Assembly (NCBI GenBank): GCA_963813435.1
Contig: CAWEYY010000004.1
Location: 310,001 to 374,000 of the forward strand
From: AC-32 sp963813435
Lineage (GTDB): Bacteria > Actinomycetota > Thermoleophilia > Gaiellales > Gaiellaceae
Direction of reading: 5' to 3'
Length of the DNA stretch: 64,000 bases
This document shows positions 16,641 to 25,188 of the stretch, piece by piece. Position 1 is the first letter of the stretch. Every line of letters begins with the position of its first letter. Below the pieces are notes generated by a model, which did no database searches, had not been told where the DNA came from, and worked only from the letters and a program-made list of their open reading frames with translations. The position numbers were made by a program, and so were the translations under genes.

Positions 16641-17119
16641 CGCCTGTCGATCCGCTCGAGCTGCCGACCCGTGAGGACGGCAATCTCCCGAGCGGTCGCG
16701 GCGGCGTCCTCGTCGAAGCGCCGCGCGTCGAGATAGACCTCGACGAGCCCCCAGCACTGCCCGTTCGACGGCAGGCAGGTCATGAGGAGCGACTCGAAGC
16801 CGAGCTCCTCGAGCAGCTTGGCCTCGTTCGGGTCGGGCTCCTCCTCGAGGAGCGAGACCGCGCGCGGCTGTCCCTGGTCGACGACCTGCTTCGTGAGCGG
16901 GTAGTCGGGGATCAGGTACTCGTGCCCGAGCCCGAGCTGCCGGTCGTCGCGCGAGAACTCGACGAGAGACACGAGGAGGTCGCCGACGACGCGAGAGATC
17001 AGGCAGGCGGACGCATCGAGCGTCGCGACCAGCTCCCGCGCGGCGGTGTCGAGTAGGCCCCGGACCGTCTCCTCGCGGCCCAGGGCGTGGGCAACCCGCT
17101 CGACTGCCTCGTCCGTCAT
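16637..17119 (-). CDS. GAF-domain protein
   Basis: 160-residue protein made almost wholly of one GAF sensor domain: ETVRGLLDTAARELVATLDA (first helix), SACLISRVVGDLLVSLVEF, a loop DYPLTKQVVDQGQPRAVSLL, and GLVEVYLDARRFDEDAAATA at the end. These domains bind small ligands or cofactors. No output domain is fused, so it would act on a partner protein. It precedes the beta-lactamase-like gene by direction only; the two are 46 bases apart on the same strand. Function unknown. Confidence 0.8.
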   Translation of the reverse strand: MTDEAVERVAHALGREETVRGLLDTAARELVATLDASACLISRVVGDLLVSLVEFSRDDRQLGLGHEYLIPDYPLTKQVVDQGQPRAVSLLEEEPDPNEAKLLEELGFESLLMTCLPSNGQCWGLVEVYLDARRFDEDAAATAREIAVLTGRQLERIDRR

Positions 17120-17165
17120 GGGCCGAAGCTTACGGTCTGGGAGCGGCTGCGGAATGCCCCGTGGC

Positions 17166-17957
17166 CTACGGTACGGACTGCGCAGTGGCCAGCCCGCGGA
17201 GAAGGCGTCTCGCGATCCCGCGCAGCGTTTCCTCGTCGTAGGCGTGGCCGTCGTCCATCGAGGTGAGGATCGCGATCGACACGCGCTGGTGGCCGCGGGT
17301 CAGCAGCGCGACCTGGTGGTCGACCCAGCGGGTCCCGGATCCCCAGCCGCCCTTGAAGTACAGGCGCCACCCGGCCGGCCGCACCCGGGCGATCCCCCAG
17401 CGCTGCCCGGGAGTGATCGTGCGCAACAGGCGCAGCGCATAGGCGCGGTGGCGCGGCGGGAGGAGCCGGTCGATCCGGAGGAAGAACCGCGCCTGGTCGA
17501 CGGCGTCGATCTGGCTCATGCCCCACCAGCCGGCCACGGGCGTGAAGCGGCGCATCGCCGCGCGGTAGGCGACCAGCCGGAGCGCTCCCGTGCCGACGAT
17601 CCCGAGAACGGCGCTCGCCGCATCGTTGTCGGAGCAGCGGATCATCGGGTCGAGCAGCGCGCGGTCTGAGGTGGTCAGGCTCCGCACGCGAACGGACGGG
17701 CGGTTGAGGTAGGCGACGAGCATCATCGCCTTGACGACGCTCGCCGAGTGGAACGTCTGTCTCGAGTGCCAGCCCCAGGAGCGCGAGCGCGTGCGGATCG
17801 CGAACCCGATCACGCCGTTCCGTTGCGATGCGTAGCGGATCGCCGGGCCGACAGAGGGCTTCCACGGACGGGGTGAGGCGCCCGAGCCGAAGGTCGCTCC
17901 AACCGCCAGCAGCGCGAGAAGCCCGGCGATCGCCCTCGGCGCCGCATTCACCAGCAC
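17166..17957 (-). CDS. Class A beta-lactamase-related serine hydrolase
   Basis: Secreted penicillin-recognising fold. After an N-terminal hydrophobic signal (PRAIAGLLALLAVGATFG) the three active-site elements appear in order: SxxK as SASVVK, SDN as CSDNDAAS, and a KGG box (KGGWGSG) in place of KTG. It is 263 residues from GTG 17957; GTG 17951 is an alternative. A role in peptidoglycan or peptide hydrolysis is as likely as resistance, since the Glu166 region is not obvious. Start region overlaps the promoter of the divergent dehydrogenase. Confidence 0.82.
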   Translation of the reverse strand: MLVNAAPRAIAGLLALLAVGATFGSGASPRPWKPSVGPAIRYASQRNGVIGFAIRTRSRSWGWHSRQTFHSASVVKAMMLVAYLNRPSVRVRSLTTSDRALLDPMIRCSDNDAASAVLGIVGTGALRLVAYRAAMRRFTPVAGWWGMSQIDAVDQARFFLRIDRLLPPRHRAYALRLLRTITPGQRWGIARVRPAGWRLYFKGGWGSGTRWVDHQVALLTRGHQRVSIAILTSMDDGHAYDEETLRGIARRLLRGLATAQSVP

Positions 17958-17959
17958 GG

Positions 17960-17987
17960 TTGCCTGCCCACTGCGGCTCCGTACCCT
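17960..17987 (+). promoter_or_regulatory. Promoter of the zinc alcohol dehydrogenase gene
   Basis: TTGCCT (17960-17965), 16-base spacer, TACCCT (17982-17987). The -10 box ends 6 bases before GTG 17994, implying a leaderless transcript. Confidence 0.6.
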
Positions 17988-17993
17988 ACGCCC

Positions 17994-18986
17994 GTGATGC
18001 ACGCGATGGTGCTCGACTCGCCCGGGCCTGGCGCTCGCCTCCGCGAGGCGGAGCTGCCCGAGCCCGAGCCCGGACCGGGGCAGGTGCGGGTCCGGGTCGA
18101 GGCCTGCGGGGTCTGCCGCACCGACCTGCATGTTCTCGACGGCGAGCTTCCCGACCCGAAGCTCCCGCTCGTGCTCGGTCACCAGATCGTCGGGATCGTG
18201 GACGCGGCCGGTGAGGGCGCCGACCTCGCGGCCGGCGAACGTGTCGGCGTGCCGTGGCTCGGCTGGACGTGCGGCGAGTGCCGCTTCTGCCTGAGCGGGA
18301 GGGAGAACCTCTGCGACCGCGCGCTCTTCACCGGTTATCAGCTCGACGGCGGCTACGCGGAGGCGGCCGTCGCCGACGCCCGTTTCTGCTTTCGGATCCC
18401 GGCCGACCAGCCGCCGTCGCAGGCGGCGCCGCTTCTCTGCGCCGGGCTGATCGGCTACCGGGCCCTACGGCTCGCCGGCGACGCCGACCGCGTCGGCCTC
18501 TACGGCTTCGGCGCGTCGGCCCACGTGATCGCCCAGGTCGCCCGCTGGCAGGGGCGCCGCGTGTTTGCGTTCACGCGAGATGGCGACGCCGAGGGGCAGG
18601 AGTTCGCCCGTTCGCTCGGCGCCGAGTGGGCGGGCGCATCAGGCGAGCCGCCGCCCGAGCCGCTCGAGGCCGCGATCATCTTCGCGCCGGCAGGCGAGCT
18701 GGTTCCGGTCGCCCTGCGCGCGGTGGAGAAGGGTGGTTCGGTCGTCTGTGCGGGGATCCACATGACCGACATCCCGTCGTTTCCGTACGAGCTGCTGTGG
18801 GGCGAGCGCGTCGTTCGCTCGGTCGCCAACCTCACGCGCCGGGACGGCCAGGAGTTCCTCGCGCTCGCGCCTCGCGTGCCCGTCCGGACGAGCGTCGAGC
18901 CGTTCTCGCTCGCGGACGCCAACGAGGCGCTCGAGCGGCTGCGCGCCGGCTCGATCCGCGGCGCGGCCGTGCTTGTCGTCGGCTAG
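17994..18986 (+). CDS. Zinc-dependent alcohol dehydrogenase (MDR family)
   Basis: Medium-chain dehydrogenase oxidising an alcohol with NAD(P). Catalytic zinc ligands are in CGVCRTDLH and LGHQIVG (Gln replaces the common Glu of GHE), and the structural zinc cysteines are in CGECRFCLSGRENLC. The Rossmann motif is GLYGFGASAHV at about residue 165. The length, 330 codons, is typical, and the arrangement resembles the AdhA/AdhP-like group that includes a LGWTCGECRFC segment. GTG 17994 fits a leaderless mRNA; ATG 17997 is the alternative. Confidence 0.92.
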   Translation: MMHAMVLDSPGPGARLREAELPEPEPGPGQVRVRVEACGVCRTDLHVLDGELPDPKLPLVLGHQIVGIVDAAGEGADLAAGERVGVPWLGWTCGECRFCLSGRENLCDRALFTGYQLDGGYAEAAVADARFCFRIPADQPPSQAAPLLCAGLIGYRALRLAGDADRVGLYGFGASAHVIAQVARWQGRRVFAFTRDGDAEGQEFARSLGAEWAGASGEPPPEPLEAAIIFAPAGELVPVALRAVEKGGSVVCAGIHMTDIPSFPYELLWGERVVRSVANLTRRDGQEFLALAPRVPVRTSVEPFSLADANEALERLRAGSIRGAAVLVVG

Positions 18987-18987
18987 G

Positions 18988-19194
18988 TCAGGCCGTCAGT
19001 GCGTCTTGCCCACGCCGCCGCGCGCGTTCGCGGAGGAGCATGAGGAAGTGCTCGAAACGCTGGTGATCGGCGGCCGCCGCGGCGGTCGTCAGCTCGGCTT
19101 CGAGCTCGTCGTCGCTGAGCACGTTGATCGCCGGTCGCCCGAGCTCGTCGAGCGGCCGTCCGGTGCGCGGGTCGGTGAGCCATCTCCCTCTCAA
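18988..19194 (-). CDS. Small conserved-looking hypothetical protein (68 aa)
   Basis: Short acidic/basic protein with a compact N-terminus (GRWLTDPRTGRPLDELGRPA) and a helical C-terminus (FEHFLMLLRERARRRG). I do not recognise a family. Support comes from a plausible amino-acid composition, absence of any other gene here, a ribosome-binding site AGGGGAG about 10 bases before ATG 19194, and a stop just past the convergent dehydrogenase stop. Confidence 0.5.
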   Translation of the reverse strand: MRGRWLTDPRTGRPLDELGRPAINVLSDDELEAELTTAAAAADHQRFEHFLMLLRERARRRGQDALTA

Positions 19195-19339
19195 GTTCTC
19201 CCCTCCTTGATCGGTCGTGGGAGCGCGAGCTTACTCGTCTGCGCGGCCTCGTCAAGGGGGTGCCGCGGACGCTGATACCACTTTGTCACCAGTCGGTCAC
19301 AACTCGGAAACCGCTGCAATTGGCGTATACGATCCGCGC

Positions 19340-20713
19340 GTGGCCACGCGGATCGAGCGCCTGCTGGCCGGGCCGGGTTTCGCGTTTCCCGACCTTGGCT
19401 TCCCCGCCGAAGAGCACGTCTTCGAGACGACGTACTTCGATACGCCCGACCGCGTGCTCGGCCGGGCCGACATCGTCCTCGCCCGGCGGGTCGAGGGCGG
19501 ACGCAGCGTCTGGCGCCTGAGCCTCCCCTCGCATGAGCTCGAGGCCGGAGGCGGCCCGCGGCCGCCGGGCGTGATCACGGGGCCGCTGACGGGGGCGCTC
19601 GCGGGCAGCGCGTCACTTGCGCCCGTAGCGCGGCTCAGGACGCGCAGGCGAAGCGTCGTGGTCGAGGACGAGAACGGCGCGACGGCCCGAATCGTCGACG
19701 ACGAGATGTCCGTGCTGAACGGCGACGACACGAAGGAGTCATTCCGCGAGCTCGAGGTGGCGCCCCTGAACGGCGGGGCCGAGGCGCGAAAGGTCGCAAA
19801 GCGCATCCGCGAGGCCGGCGCGACTCCCGCGAGCCACTCCGAGCTCGAGCGCATCCTCGCAGGGGACGAGCTTCCGGCCGGCCGGCTCCCACAGCTGAGC
19901 ACGGCGCTGCTCGCCCAGCACGCGCAGGCGGTTCGCCACGACGTCGCGCTCCGGCTCGGCGGGGACGACGAGGACGTGCACAAGCTCCGCGTCGCGCTCA
20001 GGCGCTCGCGCGCCTACCTCCGGGTCGCGCGCCCGCTGCTCGACGCCGACTGGTCCGAGCGGCTGCGCGCGGAGCTCGGCTGGGTCGGCCGCGAGCTCGG
20101 CGCCACGCGAGACCTGGACGTGATGCTCGCCGGGTTGCTCGGGGAGCTCGAGCAGCTGGACGAGCAGGACCAGGCCGCCTTCAAGCCGCTGTTGCGCCGG
20201 CTCTCCGGACAGCGGAGCCGCGCGCGTACGAAGCTCGTCCAGACGCTCGACGATCGGCGCTACCAGGCCGCGGTTGCCTGGCTCCGGGACGCGGGGCTCG
20301 CGCCGCGCGCGACGGGCACGGCCAAGAAGCTCGATGCGCTCGCCCACCGCGACGTGCACCGCCTGGTCCGGCGGGCTGCGGGCATCGACGGCACCGAGTC
20401 GGACCAGGAGCTGCACGCCCTGCGCATCCGGTCGAAGCGCGCCCGCTATGCGGCGGAGCTGCTCGAAGGCAAGGCTGCAGCGCGCTTCGTCGAGAAGGCC
20501 ACTGAGATCCAGGACCTCCTGGGCGAGCACCAGGACGCGGCGGTCGCCGAGGAGCGGCTCCGCACGGTCGTGAAGGCGGGCGACGACGCTGCCGCCGCTC
20601 TCGTGGCGGGCAGGCTCGTCGAGAGGCAGCGCGCGACGAAGCAGCGAGTGCGCGAGGAGCTGCCGCGCCGCCTCCGACAGCTGGTTCGCCGCGGAAAGGC
20701 GCTCGGCGACTGA
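19340..20713 (+). CDS. CYTH-CHAD domain protein (polyphosphate-associated)
   Basis: About 150 N-terminal residues resemble a CYTH/triphosphate-tunnel domain (HVFETTYFDTPDRVL, LARRVEGGRSVWRLSLP), but the EXEXK signature that normally opens the domain is missing. From about residue 200 a CHAD domain follows with its conserved His/Arg/Lys-rich helices (DEDVHKLRVALRRSRAYLR and LHALRIRSKRARYAAEL). CHAD domains bind polyphosphate. The gene overlaps the Nudix-SixA gene and faces ppx and ppk, making a polyphosphate cluster. GTG 19340 follows a TACGAT box by 6 bases, which suggests a leaderless mRNA. Confidence 0.87.
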   Translation: MATRIERLLAGPGFAFPDLGFPAEEHVFETTYFDTPDRVLGRADIVLARRVEGGRSVWRLSLPSHELEAGGGPRPPGVITGPLTGALAGSASLAPVARLRTRRRSVVVEDENGATARIVDDEMSVLNGDDTKESFRELEVAPLNGGAEARKVAKRIREAGATPASHSELERILAGDELPAGRLPQLSTALLAQHAQAVRHDVALRLGGDDEDVHKLRVALRRSRAYLRVARPLLDADWSERLRAELGWVGRELGATRDLDVMLAGLLGELEQLDEQDQAAFKPLLRRLSGQRSRARTKLVQTLDDRRYQAAVAWLRDAGLAPRATGTAKKLDALAHRDVHRLVRRAAGIDGTESDQELHALRIRSKRARYAAELLEGKAAARFVEKATEIQDLLGEHQDAAVAEERLRTVVKAGDDAAAALVAGRLVERQRATKQRVREELPRRLRQLVRRGKALGD

Positions 20714-21519
20714 TCGAGGTCCGCGCAGCAGGCGGTGTCGTCCAGCGGACGTCGGACGGGCGGGTCGAGGTGCTCCTCGTGCACCGGCCGCGGTACGACG
20801 ACTGGACGCTGCCGAAGGGAAAGCTCCGCGACGACGAGTCGCACGAGGACGGCGCGCTGCGCGAGGTGGAGGAGGAGACCGGTCTCCGCTGCGAGCTCCG
20901 GTTCCCGCTCCCGTCCACGACCTACCGGGACGCGCGCGACCGCCTCAAGCACGTGCGCTACTGGGCGATGCGGCCGCTCGACGGGGAGTTCTCCCCCGGT
21001 GACGAGGTGGACGAGATCCTCTGGCTCGAGCCGGCAGAGGCGCAGCGGCAGGTGAGCTACGACCGCGACCGCACCGTGCTGCGCGGTCTCGGCCACGACG
21101 GGTCGAGGCCGCTCCTCGTCGTCAGGCACGCGTGGGCGGGCCACCGCAAGAGCTGGGACGGCGACGACGCCCTGCGGCCGCTCGACGACCGGGGCCGCCT
21201 CCAGTCGCAGCGGCTGATCGAGCAGCTCGAGGGCCATGACTTCGACCGGATCGCGTCGAGCCCGTACGCCCGCTGCATGGACAGCGCCGAACCGCTGGCA
21301 GCGGCTCGGGGCCTTCGCGTCGAGGCGCGCGACGAGCTCGCCGAGGGCCGGGGCGTGGCGGCGCTCGAGGGCGTCGCGGGTGAGCCGGATGCCGGTGTCC
21401 TCTGCGTCCACGGCGACGTGCTCGAGGAGCTCTGCGGCGAGGAGATCGAGAAGGGCGCGACGGTGATCTTCGACCGCAAGGGCCTCGCCCCGGTCGCGGT
21501 CCTGCCGCCCCCGGCTTGA
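20710..21519 (+). CDS. Nudix hydrolase fused to SixA-type histidine phosphatase
   Basis: Two-domain protein like mycobacterial MutT1, which degrades 8-oxo-dGTP or diadenosine polyphosphates. The Nudix box runs from GKLRDDESHEDG to REVEEETGL at about residues 37-59; the phosphatase domain starts at about 137 with VVRHAWAG (catalytic RHG-type His) and ends near VLCVHGDVLEEL. The first beta strand (IEVRAAGGVVQ) lies upstream of GTG 20770, so the real start must be earlier. CTG 20710 forms a CTGA overlap with the upstream stop, analogous to ATGA; ATC 20713 is an alternative. GGAAAGG is at 20693. Confidence 0.88.
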   Translation: MIEVRAAGGVVQRTSDGRVEVLLVHRPRYDDWTLPKGKLRDDESHEDGALREVEEETGLRCELRFPLPSTTYRDARDRLKHVRYWAMRPLDGEFSPGDEVDEILWLEPAEAQRQVSYDRDRTVLRGLGHDGSRPLLVVRHAWAGHRKSWDGDDALRPLDDRGRLQSQRLIEQLEGHDFDRIASSPYARCMDSAEPLAAARGLRVEARDELAEGRGVAALEGVAGEPDAGVLCVHGDVLEELCGEEIEKGATVIFDRKGLAPVAVLPPPA

Positions 21520-21698
21520 ACGGCCATACCGGCAAAGCCGGCACGGCCTCTCACGGTCGGCGTCGCAAGCGAGCGCTTGAACGGCCATACCGGCAAAGCC
21601 GGCACGGCCTCTCATGGTCGGCGTCGCAAGCGAGCGTTTGAACGGCCATACCGGCAAAGCCGGCACGGCCTCTCATGGTCGGCGTCGCAAGCGAGCGC
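21516..21698. repeat. Three tandem 61-bp double-hairpin repeats
   Basis: Units start at 21516, 21577 and 21638 and differ at only a few C/T positions. Each has a GC-rich hairpin (CCGGC-aaa-GCCGG framed by GGCC) and the segment GGCGTCGCAAGCG. The array fills exactly the gap between the convergent Nudix and ppx stops, so it probably ends transcription from both sides. Related single copies lie at 59442 and 61567. Confidence 0.9.
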
Positions 21699-22592
21699 CT
21701 AGGCGGTAAGCGCCTCGGCCAGCTCGGCGCGATCGAGCAGCTCGAGCGCCGCGCCCTCGCGGAGGCCGCCGCGGGCGACCTCGAGGGGCACGTTCAGCAG
21801 CTGCTGGACCTGCGTCAGGATCACCGCGCCCGCCGGGAGGACGCTCGCCCTCCACTGCGGGATCTCGTACCGGCTCGCGACCCGCCCGGCCGGGGACGAC
21901 GACACGACCCGGAGCGCGAGCTCGAGCGTCTCGGCGTCCAGCCGGCGTCCCACGATCCGTCCGAGTGCCCGGGCGGTGCCTCCTGTGGCGAGCGCTTTCC
22001 TCGGCAGGGGCGGGACGAGCCCCTGGAACGTTCGCCTGACCTCGGCACGAGCCTCCGACAGCTCTGTCCGCGGAGGAGGATCGCCCGCAAGCAGCCGCCT
22101 GGTCAGCCTGAGCGACCCGATGTCGACCGAGCGCACCCAGCTCGGGACGCGTCCGGTGCCGACCGCGAGCTGCGTCGACCCGCCGCCCGCGTCGCACACG
22201 GCGAGGCTCCCTCCGGGGACGCCCGCGGCAGCGACGGCGCCCGCGTAGCCCAGCCGCCCCTCCTCGGCCGCCGTGAGCAGTTGCACGTCCGTGCCGGTCC
22301 TGGCCGCGATCGCATCGCGAAGATCCGCGCCGTTGCGCGCCTGGCGGCCGGGGGAGGTGAGCAGGACCGCGATCTCCGAAACGCCGAGCTTGCGGGCCTT
22401 CCCGACCTCGCGCGCGACGGCGTCGGCCGCCCGCGCGAGCCGCTTCGCGGACAGCTCTCCGGTGCGCTCGACGTCGGCGCCGAGGGCCACGCGGACGCGC
22501 TCCTCGTCGACGCGGCGGATCCCCGCGCCGTCGCGCTCGCCCACGAGCAGGCGCACGGTGTTCGAACCGACATCCACGACGGCGACTCTCAC
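21699..22592 (-). CDS. ppx: Exopolyphosphatase/guanosine pentaphosphatase (Ppx/GppA)
   Basis: ASKHA-fold phosphatase that removes terminal phosphates from polyphosphate or pppGpp. The P-loops are visible: DVGSNTVRLLVGE at the N-terminus and CDAGGGSTQLAVG at about residue 125, with LATGGTARALGR later. 297 residues is the short single-domain form common in actinobacteria. GTG 22592 (VRVAVVDVG) is preferred to ATG 22625, because family members begin at this strand. It lies directly after ppk on the same strand, so synthesis and degradation of polyphosphate are co-transcribed. Confidence 0.92.
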   Translation of the reverse strand: MRVAVVDVGSNTVRLLVGERDGAGIRRVDEERVRVALGADVERTGELSAKRLARAADAVAREVGKARKLGVSEIAVLLTSPGRQARNGADLRDAIAARTGTDVQLLTAAEEGRLGYAGAVAAAGVPGGSLAVCDAGGGSTQLAVGTGRVPSWVRSVDIGSLRLTRRLLAGDPPPRTELSEARAEVRRTFQGLVPPLPRKALATGGTARALGRIVGRRLDAETLELALRVVSSSPAGRVASRYEIPQWRASVLPAGAVILTQVQQLLNVPLEVARGGLREGAALELLDRAELAEALTA

Positions 22593-22629
22593 CGCGCCAA
22601 TCCTCGCCTGCTCTGCGGACGGCAAGCCG

Positions 22630-24732
22630 CTACTCGGTGCTCACCGCCTGCCGTCGCGCGCGTGCGCGGGCGCGCGTGAGCAGAACCGACTGGGCGGCGC
22701 GGCGCCGCTCGTCCTTCTTCGGCGAGCAGCGCGTCCAGGAGCCGTCGCTGCCGAGCTCCCAGGCCTGGAAGTTGTCGGACTGCAGGGCGCCGAAGATCGA
22801 CTCGAGCTCCGACTGCAGCGGCCGCGAGTCGACCGGGGCGACGATCTCGATCCGGTGGTCGAGGTTCCGCGGCAGGAGGTCGGCGCTGCCGAGGAAGTAG
22901 TGCTTCTCCCCGTCCGCGCCGAAGATGAAGAAGCGGCTGTGCTCGAGGAATCGCCCGAGCACGCTCCGCACGGAGATGTTCTCGCTCATCCCCTTCACGC
23001 CCGGCCTGATCCCGCAGATGCGCCGGACGACGATGTCGATCTTCGCGCCGGCGTTCGACGCGCGGTAGAGCGCCTCGATCATCTCCGCGTCGTGGATGCC
23101 GTTGACCTTGATCTGGATGTGCGCGTCCTTCCCGGCGCGTGCGGCCTTCGTCACGCGCTCGATCTCCTCGAGCATGCGGCTGCGCAGGTTGAACGGCGAC
23201 ACGAGGAGCCGCCGGAACTCCTGCGGGCGGCCGAAGCCGGTCAGGTAGTTGAAGAGGTCGGCGACCTCGGACGCGATCTCCTCGTCGGCCGTGAACAGGC
23301 CGAGGTCCTCGTACAGCCTCGCCGTCAGCGCGTGGTAGTTGCCCGTCCCGATGTGCACGTAGCGCCGCAGGCCGTCCGCCTCGCGGCGAACGACGAGCGT
23401 CGACTTGGCGTGGATCTTGAGGCCCGGAAGCCCGTTCACGACGTGCACGCCCGCCTGCTCCAGCCGCTGCGACCAGCTGATGTTGCGCCCCTCGTCGAAG
23501 CGGGCCTTGAGCTCGACGAGGCACACGGTCTGCTTGCCGGCCTCTGCGGCCTTGATCAGCGAGGGCGCGAGCGCGGAGTCGTCGCTCGTGCGGTAGACGG
23601 TCGTCTTGAGCGCGCGGACGCCGGGATCGTCGGCGGCCTGCGCCACGAACGCCTCGACGCTCGTCGCGAAGGAGTCGTACGGGAGGTGGACGAGCGCGTC
23701 CTTCGCCTTGAGGTCGGAGAAGAGCGGGGCGGCAGTGCTGCTGAACGGGCGCCTGGAGACGCCGACCCACGGCTCGAACTTCAGCTCGGGCCTGTCGAGC
23801 CTCGCGATCTGCGACACGTCCGCGAGGTCGAGCATTCCGCGCACCGGGTAGACCTGGTCGTCCTCGAGGCCGAGGCCGTCCTTGAGCTCCTCGAGCATCG
23901 CCTGCGAGATCGACGCGGAGACCTCGACGCGGACGCAGTCGCCGAAGCGCCGGCGCCGGAGCTCGTGCTGCAGCGCCTCGAGCAGGTCGTCGGCCTCGTC
24001 CGAGAGCTCGAAGTCCGCATCGCGCGTGACGCGGAACATGGCCCGCTCGAGGATCTCCATCCCCGGGAAGAGCCTCGGGAGGAAGTGGCCGATCGCGTCC
24101 TCGAGCGCGATCAGCACCTCGCGCTTCCCGACCGTGAGGAAGCGCGGGATCGGCTCGGGCACCTTGACGCGCGCGAACCGCTCCTCCTCGGTCACCGGGT
24201 CGCGCACGAAGAGCCCGAGGCTGAGCGAGAGCCCGGAGATGTACGGAAACGGCTGCCCCGGGCCGACGGCCAGCGGCGTCAGGACAGGGAAGACGTCGTG
24301 CTCGAACACTCGCTCGAGGTCGGCGAGATCCTTCGCGGCGAGGTCGTCGACCTTGGCGATCGAGATGCCTCGCTCGGCGAGCGCCGGGCAGAGATCCTCC
24401 TTCCAGAGCTTCGACTGGCGGCGCATCAGGTCGAGCGCGCGCTCCCGGATGTCGCGGAGCGTCTCCTGCGGCGTGCGCCCGTCGGGCGAGCGCGGGGCGA
24501 TCCCCGACGCGGCCTGGTCCATGAGCCCGGCGACGCGTACCATGAAGAACTCGTCCAGGTTGCTCGACTCGATCGAGCAGAAGTTCACGCGCTCGAGCAG
24601 CGGCACGCTCGGGTCGGACGCGAGCTCGAAGACGCGCGCGTCGAAGTCGAGTCGCGACAGCTCGCGGTTCAGGATCCGGTCGAAAGCCACTGACTCAACG
24701 GTAGTCGAAGGTTTCGTTGTCGTCTTCGGCAT
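22630..24732 (-). CDS. ppk: Polyphosphate kinase 1
   Basis: Reversible transfer of the ATP gamma-phosphate to polyphosphate at the membrane face. Domain order is intact: N domain (LNRELSRLDFDARVFELA), head domain, and the two PLD-like C domains. The autophosphorylated histidine lies in KIHAKSTLVVRRE (second conserved His in YVHIGTGNYH). GNYHALTARLYEDLGLF and SVLGRFLEHSRFFIFG are family blocks. About 700 residues from ATG 24732 is normal; ATG 24750 is possible but adds only MWETRQ. Upstream of ppx in the same operon. Confidence 0.96.
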   Translation of the reverse strand: MPKTTTKPSTTVESVAFDRILNRELSRLDFDARVFELASDPSVPLLERVNFCSIESSNLDEFFMVRVAGLMDQAASGIAPRSPDGRTPQETLRDIRERALDLMRRQSKLWKEDLCPALAERGISIAKVDDLAAKDLADLERVFEHDVFPVLTPLAVGPGQPFPYISGLSLSLGLFVRDPVTEEERFARVKVPEPIPRFLTVGKREVLIALEDAIGHFLPRLFPGMEILERAMFRVTRDADFELSDEADDLLEALQHELRRRRFGDCVRVEVSASISQAMLEELKDGLGLEDDQVYPVRGMLDLADVSQIARLDRPELKFEPWVGVSRRPFSSTAAPLFSDLKAKDALVHLPYDSFATSVEAFVAQAADDPGVRALKTTVYRTSDDSALAPSLIKAAEAGKQTVCLVELKARFDEGRNISWSQRLEQAGVHVVNGLPGLKIHAKSTLVVRREADGLRRYVHIGTGNYHALTARLYEDLGLFTADEEIASEVADLFNYLTGFGRPQEFRRLLVSPFNLRSRMLEEIERVTKAARAGKDAHIQIKVNGIHDAEMIEALYRASNAGAKIDIVVRRICGIRPGVKGMSENISVRSVLGRFLEHSRFFIFGADGEKHYFLGSADLLPRNLDHRIEIVAPVDSRPLQSELESIFGALQSDNFQAWELGSDGSWTRCSPKKDERRRAAQSVLLTRARARARRQAVSTE

Positions 24733-24843
24733 TTGCCGAGTCTCCCACACCGGTGTTCTGATCGGCGCTGACGTTGTGTGAACAGGCGGTTACAAACTGG
24801 TGTCGCCGCACGCCGCCTCCGGAAGGGTGTTACGGTTGCCGCC

Positions 24844-25059
24844 GTGAGCGACGACGGCCTCGGCTTCAAGTTCTTCCTCAAGCTGGCGGGGATCGTCGTG
24901 CTCTGCGGCCTGGTCGGCCTGATCCTCTTCCTGTTGCTGTCGAAGGCGATCTACGCCTGGGGCTTCCTGGGCGGTTTCCTCGCGTTCGCGCTCCTGCTGC
25001 TCGCGGTCGGCTGGGTCTGGGACCGGCGCGGCGAGCGCTGGAACCGCGACGAGTCGTAG
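24844..25059 (+). CDS. Small two-span membrane protein (71 aa)
   Basis: Short protein with two hydrophobic helices (FKFFLKLAGIVVLCGLVGLI and FLGGFLAFALLLLAVGWVW) and a charged C-terminus (DRRGERWNRDES). No recognised family. GTG 24844 lies 7 bases after a TACGGT box, so leaderless expression is plausible; this start excludes an arginine-rich stretch that the longer frame would add. It is divergent from ppk and convergent with the DUF7144-like gene. Confidence 0.65.
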   Translation: MSDDGLGFKFFLKLAGIVVLCGLVGLILFLLLSKAIYAWGFLGGFLAFALLLLAVGWVWDRRGERWNRDES

Positions 25060-25107
25060 CGGGCCGAAGCCAACCGGCTCTGTCCCCCTCTCTCTCTAAA
25101 GGGCACT

Positions 25108-25161
25108 GAGCAGGCCGAGTCGGGGTAGAGACCCCTTCCAGCTCCCTGGATCGGCCTGCTC
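25108..25161. ncRNA. Perfect three-way-junction RNA element
   Basis: An outer 11-bp stem (GAGCAGGCCGA at 25108-25118 with TCGGCCTGCTC at 25151-25161) encloses two perfect 5-bp hairpins with 4-base loops: GGGGT/ACCCC at 25122-25135 and TCCAG/CTGGA at 25137-25150. Only four bases are unpaired at the junction. It lies between two convergent genes, so a bidirectional terminator or a small structured RNA are the options; there is no T-tract. A CT-rich tract precedes it (25083-25096). Confidence 0.6.
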
Positions 25162-25188
25162 GCCGGTCTTGCTAGAGCGCCTGTCGGA

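Noticed and set aside
20446..21666. Minus-strand frames starting MPALPVWPFK repeated in three registers
   Set aside because: They arise from translating the 61-bp tandem repeats (61 is not a multiple of three) and continue antisense to the Nudix-SixA gene.
21516..21698. CRISPR-like array
   Set aside because: The three units are directly adjacent with no unique spacers, no Cas genes are present, and related single copies occur elsewhere.
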